The position numbers and the translations under genes are program-made. From Symsagittifera roscoffensis (taxonomy: Eukaryota > Xenacoelomorpha > Acoela > Convolutidae), in the NCBI RefSeq assembly GCF_963678635.1, contig NC_087062.1, positions 96,835,705 to 96,899,704 on the forward strand: a DNA stretch of 64,000 nucleotides, given 5' to 3'. The notes under the pieces were generated by a model. It was not told the DNA's origin and did no database searches. It was given only the letters and a program-made list of their open reading frames with translations. Positions 31,941 through 42,725 of the stretch are shown here, piece after piece; positions within the stretch are counted from its first letter, which is position 1; every line of letters starts with the position of its first letter.

Positions 31941-34125
31941 ATGTCGGCACTCAATAGGAACGAGAAAGTGAGATCCGAGGACTGTGGTATAGAGTACAAT
32001 AGAGCCAATGCGTCTCGACATCGCAGGAGATGCGTGCGAGGGGTTATTTCCTGTCCGGAAAAAAGTTATTTTGCATACAACCAGCAAGAAATATTTTTCC
32101 GTACCAGTAAGATGCACGTAAACTCAACACCAAAGTCAACAAAGTGTGTGTCATGTGAGAAAGACTATCAAAGCTATTATCCATTTCAACAACATCGCAA
32201 GAAAGATCACGGGTTGAAAGCGAGGAAAACGAGCGATTCTGTTGCGGATTTGAATAAAATCTTGGAAAACGAGATGGAAAATGAACGCCACAAAGAATTA
32301 AATTTTCAGTTTTCAAAACTAGATCCTTATCTATATAATGAAAAACTAGATCAAGTCTTTGAAAAACTTGACTGTGCAGCAAAAAGCGGTGATTTGTGAA
32401 TGCCTTGGGATTTGTGTTACGTAAAATACAAACGGGCGAATACCGTTATTTCTACGCTCATGAAAATAACACACTCTTTGATAAATCTATGCTGCTTTGT
32501 ACTAAATCAGATTTGACGTCTACACAGAACAAGGTCAATAAGCAAGATATCATTGAAGTTTGTACACAAGAGAGACAAAATACGAAATGGCGATTCAAAC
32601 TGATCACTAATGTGACCATTTTTGCCGCCCTTCTGAAAAACGTACCCACAGGATGTCCAGATTCAGTGATTCCCAAACCACTTCTGAGGAATCACCAGGT
32701 TGATTGTTTGATTTCAGATCATGACGAAGGTTATCATGACAAAGGGATAGAAATGTTAAAGCTCGGCTGCACGCTAACCAATCTAGTCAATATCTGTCTA
32801 CACAAGTCAACCGACTATAAGTTTTACCCATTCTATCCGAATGATAGTGACTTGCTTGAAAAATACGGGAAGATATGACCGGTGGTTCCTCAATTGTTTT
32901 CTCAAGGGAAGCAGTAGCCAATGAAACCTTTTTTTCAAAAATCAAACAATTGGTGTGAATCAATCGTTGGTATTGATGCTAGTCATCTCTATTCTTATTC
33001 TTTGTGTCTGAATTTGCACACAGGTTCATATGGGAGATGAGACTATGATGAAGAAACACAAAAGCTCAAGTCAAGGCCAAATCGAGTTCAAACATTTGAA
33101 AGTTTGGTCATGTCATAATTTCAAGCAACCCGACCTGAATATAAAATTGTGAGTTGCTACAGTACAGGAAAACCGAAAAAAAAATGATTGCTTCAGTGTT
33201 GATGTTTATTGCAACCATTGTAAGACTCTCTTTGAAGGAATGGGTTGCTATTTCCATTTTTGCCCTTGTCATGAAGCTAGACCGAGCCTAACAGATGATG
33301 ATGTCAAACGCGGAACCAAGAAAAGAGAAATGGACCAGATTCGAAAAGTTGACATTCGAGAAACAGGATACTCTATAGAAGAAATGTGGGAGTGTAGTTG
33401 GTGGGATCAACTTAAAAACAAGGTAGACGTGAAAAATTGAGTTAGAACACACTTTCTCTTCAAACGACCTGTTTCTGCCAAAACACTAGTGCAAAATATT
33501 AGAAATGGAACAAAGTTCGGCTACGTACAATAAGATGTGAGTGTTCCAGATTTGCTAAAAGCAAAAATTTCCTTTTCCCACCTACTTTCAAGAATATAGA
33601 AGTTACCAAAAACGATATTGGGGAATATATGAAGACATATGCGGAAGAAAACGATTTGTTGAAGCAACAGTATAAAAATTTGATATCGAGCTTCAATTTT
33701 AGCAACGGAAAACACTTATCACACCACCTTTCAACTCTTACTTGGATCTTGGACTACAGTGTACAAAAATTTATCATTTTGTACAATACACACCGCGTAA
33801 AGTCTACAACAGTTTTGTTCAGTCTGTTGTTGATGCTTGGCGAGCCGGCGACGAAAATCCCATAACTGGCGTAGTAGCCGAAACAATGAAACTTCTATGA
33901 AGTAGTTCCTACGGCTATCAAATAGTGGACAGATCAAAAAATACAGTAACAAAATATCTCTGAGACGAAAAAACTCATAAGGCTATCGATAACCAATTCT
34001 TCAAGGGACCTGATATCTTAGCTAAAGACTTGTGTGAAGTGAAACTCGCTCAATCTACTACAGAGCATTGTGAAATAATTATGTAAGAACTCTTTATACT
34101 ACAGTATGCCAAGTTGAGGTTGTGC
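31941..34125 (+). pseudogene. Polinton protein-primed DNA polymerase B, copy P1, truncated
   Basis: The start ATG follows a CAG acceptor-like site. The N-terminus has a C2H2 zinc finger (CX2CX12HX4H, about 32140-32210), then an open 160-codon frame 32396-32878. At about 32700-32735 an internal deletion of roughly 1.5 kb relative to copy P2 removes the OTU-like and exonuclease parts and joins directly to KGIEMLKLGCTLTNLVNICL. DASHLYSYSL near 32970 is polymerase motif A, and MGCYFHFCPCHEARPSL at 33240 follows. SSYGYQI near 33900 is motif B. Motif C (DTD) is absent because the gene ends at about 34125 against the ATPase 3' end of the next module. Confidence 0.8.
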
Positions 34126-34829
34126 ATTCATCGTCCAAAAATGTTGTCTCTAATCCAGCTGGTAAATAAAATTTTGTTGGAGCTGAACCCTATTAGAGCA
34201 ATAACCAAGTGAATCAACTGTTTTTTGGGTCAAATAAATAAGTAAATGACCATAAAGGAACAGATGTTGCATCTTGTTACCATTTTTTCAACTGAGATCT
34301 TAGACCAATTTGTTGACTTAATGTATTGATTTGTAAAACATCTCTCGGTGAATTCAACAAGACTATGCGTATGTTCTGCAACTCTACATCTCTTCCCAAT
34401 TTGGTTTGACAAAAAAAATTGTGTTGATGTATATTGTCTTCACACCCTGTGACTCCCAGCAGTGGCAATTTTTACAAATTGTTTGGAAATTGAAATTTTT
34501 TCACGAGAATCATCAAATATAAGCAGAATAATTGTTCGGTTTTCGGCAAGATTTTCACCAAGTCAAAATCTACTTCTTGAAAAAGTTTAAGCTTTTTTGT
34601 CTGCATTTGACTAAAAAAAGGTTGATAATGTTGATTAGAGTAAAAAAAATTTGCCGAATGCTGGTTGAAAAGTACCAACTTTCAACCAATGAAAAAGAAG
34701 ATGAGATTTTCCAGATCCCCGTGGACCAACTAAGGACATAAAAATTCGTTGGTTGGTAAATATCATTTGATTCATAGCTTTGGGGAAGGTAGAAAAAAAA
34801 CGACTGTAGTTGATAAGAAAGCTATCCAA
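34126..34829 (-). pseudogene. Packaging ATPase, ATPase copy 3
   Basis: From the N-terminus at 34829: MDSFLINYSRFFSTFPKAMN, then Walker A VGPRGSGKSHLLFHWL intact (about 34700-34745), Walker B region near 34510-34540, the HNFFCQTKLGRDVELQ stretch near 34400, and a C-terminus near 34150. At least three frames are used. Its 3' end abuts the polymerase P1 truncation at about 34125 in convergent orientation. Confidence 0.8.
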
Positions 34830-35037
34830 ACTGTCGTTTCTTCACATGTTGTGGATAACATAACTCGAACGATTGCAATTGCTAGCATCAAAACTATAAC
34901 AAAAAAGTGGCACCGTAAAACTAAAAGAGATCTATAATATGTACGTCCAAACAAATTTTATGATTTTTGTTTGTGATTTTCTTCATCAAAAACAAAATTT
35001 CATAAGCTCTCAGGCTTGTCACACTGATCGACCATCT
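34772..35037 (-). pseudogene. Small membrane ORF overlapping ATPase copy 3
   Basis: Frame 34954-34772 holds a transmembrane-length run around FFVIVLMLAIAIVRVMLS and ends TVVFFLPSPKL. Its stop lies inside the ATPase gene, so the two overlap by about 58 bases. The N-terminal part from 35037 (MVDQCDKP-like start) is in another frame. Confidence 0.55.
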
Positions 35038-35042
35038 TAACT

Positions 35043-35290
35043 CTAGAAAGAAAAAGATGACAATGAATTTTCATTTAAGTTCAAAAAAGGTAGTACATTA
35101 AGGTTATTATGATTTACAATTTGTTGAAAAACATTGAGTCCAAGTTCTGTATGCAAATGCTGTTCTTTCTGCACAGTGAAGAGATTTTGCCTGACGAGTT
35201 GGGTAGATGCTACACCTCCAATCATATTCTTCATCTTTGAATATCAAAAACTGAAATTTAGGGCAAACGTAGTCATCCAAATCAATAACT
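35043..35290 (-). pseudogene. Gene F C-terminal fragment, module 1
   Basis: Frame 35234-35043 contains LVRQNLFTVQKEQHLHTELG, shared with the F copies at 39.7 and 43.6 kb (one of the two overlapping frames at this place). Truncated at the 5' side by the repeated spacer. Confidence 0.45.
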
Positions 35291-35770
35291 TTCTAAACTA
35301 AACCTCTGATTTTGTAAAAGTTATGTACTAAAGATGTATACGATGCTGTGAATTAATACATTTTCTCTGTAATTAACCTTTTTTTGAGAAAACTCTTTTC
35401 GGTAACTTTATATTGTTTTTCCGTTAAGAAAACATTTAGAATCTGGAACATTCAGAGCTCCAAAGTTTTCGGTTCCCAATTTTTTTTATAACTTACAATC
35501 TTACCATTTGAAACTAAGACAAATCTTAAAACACTGGAATATCTACTCCCACGTAAAACACTAAAAATATTTTCCCGTTAAGTGACGCGCGCCAAGATTT
35601 TTTTCAAAAAACTAGACATTTCCCTTCTAAAACCAAAAAAATTGTTTTTCTTACCAATATCTTACCATCACAAAAGCCATGAAATCTTACCATTTGTGTT
35701 CCCTATCTTTATACATTGTAGACTCTACTCCCCATGTTGAAACATAGGGAGAGAACCGAATGCTCTATAG
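35291..35770. repeat. Module spacer repeat, copy 1
   Basis: AT-rich 480-bp segment repeated at 37561-38100. Shared words include GATGCTGTGAATTAATACAT and TCTTACCATC, and GACGCGCGCCAAGATTT against GTGCGCCGAGATTT. Near the right end a nested inverted repeat is present: CCCCATGT...CATAGG then CCTATG...ACATGGGG (about 35732-35792). It is not present at the same place in Polinton copies A and B, so it looks like an inserted sequence amplified with the module. Confidence 0.7.
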
Positions 35771-35771
35771 C

Positions 35772-36050
35772 CTATGATAAGACATGGGGGGTCATCCCAC
35801 AGGACGATTTTACTCCGACATATACTAATTTTGGGTCTCGATAATCTAATATACTTTTGTCTGATTGGCTGAGTTCAATTCTATGAGAATTCAAAATTAC
35901 ATCAATAATGTGCTTATTGTTACTTAATTTCAACCTCGCATTTATAGCACTGTAAAAAGAGTCAAAACTTTTTGGTACAATCTCCTCTATTTTGGTTTTT
36001 TTTTCTTTCAAATTTTAGCTTTTTTGAAAGTGTGCTTTGTGCTTGATACA
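35772..36050 (-). pseudogene. Integrase N-terminal fragment, module 2
   Basis: Frame 36011-35772 holds VPKSFDSFYSAINARLKLSN and LNSHRIELSQSDKS, homologous to the integrase start at 21.4-21.5 and 42.1-42.2 kb. The rest of the integrase is gone, replaced by the spacer repeat. Confidence 0.6.
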
Positions 36051-36079
36051 CTGAGTGCAAAATTAAAACAAACTGTCCC

Positions 36080-36408
36080 ATACTATGTCAGTCGCCTAAT
36101 GACAAAAGGGGTGATGATAGATATCAATTGTAACCCTTTAGTTGAATTATTATAATTTTTCTTTTGTGTAGAGGAGCTCTTTTTTGTGTTATATCTGAAA
36201 TTTCTTTTCGTTTTTTTACTACTTCTTTTTTTCTGAAGGTCTCGAAGCTCTCCTCCAAAGAGGTTTACTGAAAACTTGCTCAGAAAAGGAATGAAATCTT
36301 TTTGGACAATTGATAATGAATTGTTTTCGAAGTTTTAGAGAAAATTTTTGAAATATTGGGAGAATATAGTTGTATTGTGTCTTCATCGTTCAAAACTTTT
36401 GTATTTAC
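36080..36408 (-). pseudogene. pX-like protein remnant, module 2
   Basis: Corresponds to 21576-21893: the same DNA words around 36100-36160 (TGACAAAAGGGGTGATGATA) encode the hydrophobic C-terminal tail on the minus strand. Frame broken by indels in T-runs. Confidence 0.5.
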
Positions 36409-37015
36409 TCCAGCTGGTAATCAAAATTTTTTTGGGACTGAACTACTATTAGGGCAATAACTAAGTGAATCAAATGTTTTTGGGGTTAAATCAATAAGTA
36501 TATGACCATATGGAACAGATGTTGCATCCTGATACCACCTTTTCAATTTTGATCCTAGACCTAGTTGTTGACTTAATGTTTTGATTTGTAAAACATCTCT
36601 CGGTGACTCGAACAAGACTATGTGTGTATTCTGCAACTCTACATCTCTTCCCAATTTGCTTTGATGAAAGAAATTGTGTTTGATGTATTTTGTACTCACA
36701 CCCCTGTGTCTCCCAGCAGGGACAATTTTTACAAATTGTTTGGAATTTGAAATTTTCTCACAACAATCATCAAATATAAGCAGATACACAGTTCCGTAAT
36801 TGGGAAGGTTTGCAATAAAGTCAAAACCTACTCCTTGAATAAATTTAAGATTTTTTTCTCTGCATTTGAGTATAAAGAGGTTGATAATGTTGATAAAAAG
36901 AGGTTGATTAAAAAAATGTTTGTCGAATGCTGGTTGAAAAGTACCAATTTTCAAGCAATCGAAAATAATATGGGATTTTTAAGATCCTCATGGACCAACT
37001 GAGGATATACAATTT
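36409..37015 (-). pseudogene. Packaging ATPase, ATPase copy 4
   Basis: 177 codons (36954-36421) are open, from KIGTFQPAFDKHFF through YLLIFDDCCEKISN (Walker B with both acidic residues) and HNFFHQSKLGRDVELQNTH to SVPYGHILIDLTPKT. This is the longest intact C-terminal half in the window. Upstream the Walker A site (about 36970-37010) has two stop codons (VGP, stop, GS, stop, KSHIIFD), so the copy is dead. Confidence 0.85.
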
Positions 37016-37049
37016 TGTTGGTTGAAAGACATTAGTTTATTCATAGCTT

Positions 37050-37560
37050 TGGGGAAGGTAGAATATAACCGACTGTACTTGATAAAAGAGCTACCCAAAT
37101 TGTCGTTTCTTCACATGTTGTGGATCACATAATTCGAACGATTGCACATTCTAGCATCAAAGTTATAACAAAAATTGGCACAGAAAAGATAAAAGAGACC
37201 TATTACATGTACGTCCAAACAATTTCCATGATTTTCGTTCGTGATTTTCTTCATCAAAAACAAAATTTCCTAAAATAACAGGCTTGTCACATTGATCAAC
37301 CATCTTTTTTCTAGAAAGAAAAAGTTGACAACGAAATTTAATTTAAGTTCAAAAAAGGTAGTACATTAAGGTTATTAAGATTTACAATTTGTTGAAAAAC
37401 AACGAGTGCAAGTTTCGTATGAAAATGCTTTTCTTTCTGCACGGTGAAGAGATTTTGCATGACGAGTAGGGTAGTTGCTACACCTCCAATCATAATCATC
37501 ATCTTTGAATATAAAAAACTTAAATTTAGGGCAGGTATAGTTATCCATTTTTAATAATCT
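37050..37560 (-). pseudogene. Membrane ORF and gene F remnants, module 2
   Basis: The same DNA order as 34772-35290: hydrophobic small ORF near 37060-37310, then F remnants to the spacer. No open frame longer than 60 codons remains. Confidence 0.45.
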
Positions 37561-38100
37561 TACAACTAAACCTCTGAATTTTTAAGAGATTACACAGTAA
37601 AATTGTATACGATGCTGTGAATTAATACATTTTTTCCATAATTAAATTTTTTTGAAAAAAATACTTTTTAAACGCTACGTTTGCGTTAACAGTATTTTGT
37701 TTTTTCGATTAAGAAAACATTTAGAACCTGGAACTTTCAGAGCTCCAAAAAATGGGCTCCAAAATTTTTTTGAAACTTACCATCTTACCATCTAAATTTA
37801 TGACCAATCTTAATTTACTGGAATTTCTACTTCCACGTAATATACCAACAATTTTCTCCGTTTAGGTAACGTGCGCCGAGATTTTTGCATAAACATTTCG
37901 TCGTTGAAAAAAAAAGTTTTTCCTACCATTATCTTACCATCACACAAACCATGAAACGTTACCATTGGTATTCCCTATCTTAAAACATTGTAGACCCTAC
38001 TCCCTATTTAAAACATGGGGGGATGACCGGATACTCTATAGCCTATGTTAATACATGGGGGTCATCCACCTGGACAATTTTTCCCGGTTATATACTAATT
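37561..38100. repeat. Module spacer repeat, copy 2
   Basis: Homologous to 35291-35770. The right end differs: here GGATGACC and GGTCATCC form an inverted pair around 38021-38075, and ACATGGGGG occurs twice. A plus-strand 69-codon frame (38023-38232) crosses its end but has no family resemblance. Confidence 0.7.
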
Positions 38101-38600
38101 TTGTGTCTCGATTATCTAATATTAATATGTCTGATAAATATCTTGGATAATTCAAAATTATATCAACAATCTTTTTATTGTTACATGTTTTCAACCTCGC
38201 CTTTACAGCACTGTAAAAAGAGTCAGAATTGATGATACAATCTCCTCTTTTTCTCGCTTATGTTCCAATTTCTGCTCTCCGGGAAGTGTTCTTTGTGTTG
38301 ATAAACTGAGTACGAAATTAAAGCAAACTGTTCCATACTATTTCAGTCGCTTAATGACAAAAGGGGTGATGACAGATACCAATTGTAATTAATATATCCC
38401 TTCAATATCCCTTTTAGTTGAATTAATATAATTCTTCTTTTGTGTAGAGGAGCTACTTTTTGTGTTATATCTGAAATTCCTTCATGGTTTTTATTACGTC
38501 TCAAAGCTCTCCTCTTAATAGGTTTACTGAAAATTCGCTCAGAAAAGGAATGAAGTTTTTTGGACAATTGATAATGAAATAATTTCAAAGTCTTAGAGAA
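38101..38600 (-). pseudogene. Integrase fragment and pX-like remnant, module 3
   Basis: Short integrase N-terminal remnant (about 38110-38260) then frame 38588-38343 with APLHKRRIILIQLKG, which matches PLHKRRLILSSTKG of the pX-like gene at 21.6 kb. Frames are broken, and a 20-bp duplication (AATATCCCTT...) occurs near 38391-38415. Confidence 0.5.
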
Positions 38601-38627
38601 AATTTTTGAAATATTGGGAGAATCTAG

Positions 38628-39398
38628 TTATATTGTGTACTCATCGTTCAAAACTTTTGTCTCTATTCCAGCTGGTAAATTAAATTTTGTTGGGACTGAA
38701 CCACTAATAGAGCAATAACTAAGTGAATCAAATGTTTTTGGGGTTAAATCAAGAAGTATATGACCATAGGGAACAGATGTTGCATCCTGATACCACTCCT
38801 TCAATTTTGATCCTAGACCTAGTTGTTGACTTAATGTATTGATTTGTGAAACACCTCTCGGTGACTGAAACAAGACTATGTGTGTACTCCATAACTCTAC
38901 ATCTCTTCCCATTTTGCATTGATGAAAATAATTGTGTTTGATGTTTATTGTGTTCAGACCCTATTTCCCCAGCAGTGGCAAATTTTACAAATTACTTGGA
39001 ATTTGAAATTTTTTCACAACAATCATTAAATATAAGCAGATACATTGTTCCCTTTTTGGGAAAAGTTTCAATCAAGTCAAAATCTACTCCTTGAATAAAT
39101 TTAAGGTTTTTTTCTCTGCATTTGACTATAAAGAGGTTGATAATGTTGATTATAAAGATTGATAATGTTGATCATTTGACTATAAAGAGGTTGATAATGT
39201 TGATAAAGATTAAAAAAATTTGTCAAATACTGGTTGAAAAGTAACAATTTTCAACCAATTAAAAACTATATGAGATTTTCCAGATCCACTTGGACCAACT
39301 AAGGATAAAAAAATTCGTTCGTTGGTAGATTTTTTTTTATTCTTAGCTTTGGGAAAGGTAGAATATAACCGACTGTACTTGACAAAATAGCTACCCAA
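38628..39398 (-). pseudogene. Packaging ATPase, ATPase copy 5
   Basis: N-terminal frame 39398-39210 has SRLYSTFPKAKN and an intact Walker A VGPSGSGKSHIVFNWL. C-terminal frame 38912-38628 has GRDVELWSTHIVLFQSPRGV and SVPYGHILLDLTPKT. Between them a local tandem repeat of the phrase AAGAGGTTGATAATGTTGAT (39129-39205) disrupts the gene. Confidence 0.8.
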
Positions 39399-39604
39399 AC
39401 TGTCGTTTCTTCACATGTTGTGGATAACATAATTCGAACGATTGCACATTCTAGCATCAAAACTATAACAAAAAATTGGCACAGAAAAACTAAAAGAGAT
39501 CCAATATGTTTACGTTCAAACAAATTCCATGATTTTAGTTTTTGATTTTCTTTATCAAAAACAAAGTTACTTAAACATTCGGGCTTGTCACATTGATCGA
39601 CCAT
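39299..39604 (-). CDS. Small membrane ORF overlapping ATPase copy 5
   Basis: 101 codons open from MVDQCDKPECL. Residues about 37-57 (FFVIVLMLECAIVRIMLS region) form a probable transmembrane helix, followed by ETTVWVAILSSTVGYILPFP and a basic tail. It overlaps the ATPase start by about 100 bases in another frame. It is the best preserved of five or six copies. A holin-like or virion membrane role would be speculation. Confidence 0.5.
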   Translation of the reverse strand: MVDQCDKPECLSNFVFDKENQKLKSWNLFERKHIGSLLVFLCQFFVIVLMLECAIVRIMLSTTCEETTVWVAILSSTVGYILPFPKLRIKKNLPTNEFFYP

Positions 39605-40150
39605 CTTAACTCTAGAAAGAAAAAGTTGACAATGAAAATTAGTTATAGTTCAAAAAAGGTAGTACACTAAGATTTTTATGATTTACAATTATTAGGAAAA
39701 TTTCGAGCCCAAATTTCATGCAAATGCTTTTCTTTCTGTACAGTGAAGAGTTTTTGCATGACGAGTTGGGTAATTGCTACACCTCCAATCATTTTCTTCA
39801 TCTTTGAATATCGAAAACTGAAATTTAGGGCAAGCAAAGTCATCCAAGTTTTTTAGTCTTTGTTTCCAAAAATTCTGACAGAAGCTTACATTTAGCATAA
39901 CCTTTTGCAAAAAATTCTGTTTCTCTGACTTATTCTGTACTCCAACAGATTCCATGAAGTTGTTTTGTACACCAAGAAGATTAGGATGTTGATTTGAATT
40001 TTTTAAGAGGAAGAAAGGAATATCCTACGGTTTGTCAATCCTTGTAAACTCCTAATTCTTTCACTTTTTTAACTTCAATACAATCAATGTCCAAAACAAC
40101 AAGGCTCACTTTGTTAACTGGTTTCTCAGGAGTTTTTGGTTAAACTGATT
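39605..40150 (-). pseudogene. Gene F, module 3
   Basis: Frame 39955-39716 begins MESVGVQNKSEKQNFLQKV and contains CPKFQFSIFKDEENDWRCSN followed by TRHAKTLHCTERKAFA, a Cys/His-rich C-terminus. The N-terminal exonuclease-like start lies near 40090-40120 in another frame. Same order as 43517-44020. Confidence 0.45.
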
Positions 40151-40648
40151 AACAATCGAACAATGAAAATACTGATGAAGCAACAATTTTAACAGATAAA
40201 CAGAAAAGTCATCTAGTCACGTGACCGAGAAAGCATGAATTGCGGAGACTAGGTGCAACATAACATTACCTAAGGTTCTTCTTTTGTAGTAGATTTCACA
40301 GATCCAGCAGAGTCATGTAGAATTGCATGTAGTCTAAAAAATTTGGAGTTTCCAAATAATCAATTCATACAGGAACTTCCGTATCCAATTAGTCCTTCAA
40401 AAAGAATTCGCATTTTGTTAGAAAAATTGAAACAATTATCCCATTTAATCAAAAAAATTGAAACAATTTTCGCAATTTATTTAAAAAAATTGAAACACTT
40501 TTTGCAACTTGTTGAAAAATTTGAAACGTTTTTTGTAACTTCTTGGAAATTAAAAGAAACATTACATCTTTCTTAAAAATTTGAAAATTTTAGAATTTCA
40601 TTCAATTTCTGTACGTTTATTTTCCACACTGAATTCGTCAAAGCAGAT
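40151..40648 (-). pseudogene. Gene E fragment interrupted by satellite, module 3
   Basis: Sequence from 40200 to 40400 matches the C-terminal part of E. At about 40410-40580 the 31-bp satellite appears in reverse orientation (ATTGAAACAATTTTCGCAA). E resumes at 40590 and breaks off at 40648, where a truncated LTR begins. Confidence 0.5.
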
Positions 40649-40950
40649 CATGGTCTGCTCTCTTCTCTACTCGCGATCACTCTATCTCCTGTCAAAAATG
40701 AGATGGCGTTACTCTTGTACAATCTTGTATCTGGAAATTGCGAATAGCATTTTCCCGCTGGCTGTTTTTACTACTATTTTTCCGCGATTGTCGTTCAGTT
40801 CTTCTCAATTCTTTCTGATCTTTTTTAGTTATCGCGAGCAAAATGACTATGACATGATCAAATCGAATTTTTGAAAAATTTTCTTTCGCCCCAAAATTAC
40901 GTCTTTTGCGTTACTCAATTTCAAATTTCCAAAATTGACCGACTGGCACA
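40649..40950 (-). repeat. Truncated LTR related to gypsy-A
   Basis: Aligns with 19917-20213 of the right gypsy-A LTR and ends GACTGGCACA, which gives the proper TGTGCC terminus on the minus strand. The sequence right of it is the same Polinton flank that follows 20213 (TAGCTTAAGAGTGAAAGAAT). The LTR and Polinton junction was therefore copied together. Confidence 0.8.
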
Positions 40951-40989
40951 ATTAGCTTAAGAGTGAAAGAATCCATGACAACTGATTGA

Positions 40990-42290
40990 TAGAAACTCAA
41001 AATAAAAATTGACTCACCTCTAATTTGAACTTTTTCTCAGCTCTTTCTCATAAAATTTTCCCTGAATTTCTTCTTTTTCGAGATCTTTGATGATGGTTGT
41101 AGGAGGTTTTTATGTAGATATTGCCAAAATTTGAAAGTTTTTATCCGTAAGCTGTGTTTTGTATCCTTCTTGAAACTGAATATCATTTTTAGAATTTCTA
41201 ACTCTATCACCAATTTTGAATTTTGGTTTAGTATATTTCAAGAAGGATTTGTTATACAAAACTGATAAAAAATCACTATTTTTCACTTCTCTTCCAATTG
41301 AAAGACTACCCAATTGATCAATTTTCGTGACAGTTCAAGGTAGAAACAAATTTCTGCAATTTGGGAACAACCTTTTTTACCATGATCTTCAATTTAAAGT
41401 TACATTATATCTTTTAAAGACTGAATTGCTCTCTCTGCAAATGCAGCTTTTGTTTCACTCATTGTTGAGTAAAGTTCGATGTCTTTTCTCTTTCAAATCT
41501 TTTTACAAAACCCCCCATATCCTGTTCCTTTGTCAACCCAAAGTTTTTCAAGAGTGGGTTTTCGTGAAATCATTTTTCTGAAAACTTGTAAAGTGTCTTT
41601 TGCATATTTTATTTGCAATGTTTGAACTCTGACAAGTCTCGAAAAAAAATCCACAGCAACTTATAAATACTTGACTCCGTTGTTTTGACTAGCTAACTTC
41701 TCTATAAAAGCCAAGTCCATACACCAAGTGTCATTGATGTATTTAGTAAAAGCTTGAAGTCTTTGTAGTTGTCTTATTGGTGGAACAAATTTTGTGTACG
41801 ATGTCTTGGTTTGTAAAAAAATTTTTTTTCCTTTTTTTTTGATAAACCACTCGCTTTACTCAAGTTTTGAGTAGAACCGTACGCAGTTCTACCCCTAGAA
41901 TAAAATCTGTTCAGGCTTACTTTTTCCGATTTTGAAAGGGATCCAAGGTTCTCTGTCCCTCGCTTTGGCATTCTTGTTAATGACAAATTCAGATGCAAGT
42001 TGAGTTGCTTCCGAATTAAAAAGTAAATATCTGGAAAGTATTCGGTGTTTTTCCGCTTTAAAGCACACACAACGTCTACAATAGGTTCATTTGTGTCTCG
42101 ATTAACCAATACAAAACTGTATGACTGGCTGAGTTGAATTCTAGGAGAATTCAAAATTAAATCGATAAGCAGTTTATTGTTACTCGTTTTCAACCTATCA
42201 TTTACAGCACTGTCAACAGAGTCAAAATTTTTTGGTACATTGTCCTCTTCTTCTTGCTATTGTTCCAACTTTGCTATCTTGGAAGTGTAC
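40990..42290 (-). pseudogene. Polinton integrase, copy B
   Basis: The N-terminal frame 42193-41774 (139 codons) joins the two parts that are separate in copy A: LNSPRIQLSQSYSFVLVNRD, a basic stretch with TRMPKRGTENLGSLSKSEKV, and LSKASGLSKKK. Core remnants lie at 41.35-41.75 kb, including the word for the catalytic Asp around 41715. The C-terminal SH3-like part is frame 41313-41110 (TKPKFKIGDRVRNSK). A run of T near 41820 breaks the frame. Confidence 0.8.
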
Positions 42291-42337
42291 TTTGTGCATG
42301 ATAAACTGAATACGGAAATAAAACAAACCATTCCGTA

Positions 42338-42725
42338 CTATGTCAATCTCTTTATGACAAAAGGGGTGATGATAGATATCAATTGTAACCCTTTAGTTGA
42401 ACTTAAAATAATTCTTCTTTTGTGTAGAGGAGTATTTTTTTGTGTTAGTTCTGAAATTTCTATCGATATTTTACTACGTCTTTTTTCTGAAGGTCTCGAA
42501 GCTCTCCTATTATAAGGTTTTGGTGAAAAGTCGCTCAAAACTGATTAAAATCTTTTGGAGAATTGAAAATGAGTTTTTTCGAATTGTTAGAGAAAATTTT
42601 TGAAATATTGGGAGACTAGAGATGTATTGTGTACTCATCGTTCTAAACTTTTGTCTCTTTTCCAGCTGGTAATTAAACTTTTGTTGGAACTGAACCACTA
42701 TTAAAGCAATACCTAAGTTAATCAA
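42338..42725 (-). pseudogene. pX-like protein, copy B
   Basis: Frames 42725-42510 and 42538-42338 overlap and together match the 105-residue frame at 21576-21893, ending TPLHKRRIILSSTKGLQLIS. One frameshift near 42530. Confidence 0.5.

Larger units (their letters stand above)
20214..34125. mobile_element. Polinton/Maverick copy A, internally duplicated and truncated
   Basis: Gene order from left: integrase, pX-like, packaging ATPase, small membrane ORF, gene F, gene E, gene D (all minus), a small plus ORF, a satellite, genes G and H (minus), then plus-strand protein-primed DNA polymerase. The same order recurs in copy B at 40951-52610. Integrase, packaging ATPase and PolB together define Polintons. 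A 3.7-kb tandem duplication repeats the ATPase to satellite interval. The polymerase end is lost at 34.1 kb. No terminal inverted repeat was found. Confidence 0.8.
34126..40648 (-). mobile_element. Tandemly amplified Polinton ATPase modules
   Basis: Three successive blocks of about 2.2-2.3 kb, each with pX-like and/or ATPase, membrane ORF and gene F remnants in the same order and strand (34126-35290, 35291-37560, 37561-39850), followed by a piece of gene E with satellite. The second and third blocks start with the same spacer. No polymerase or complete integrase lies between, so these are not full elements. Confidence 0.8.
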
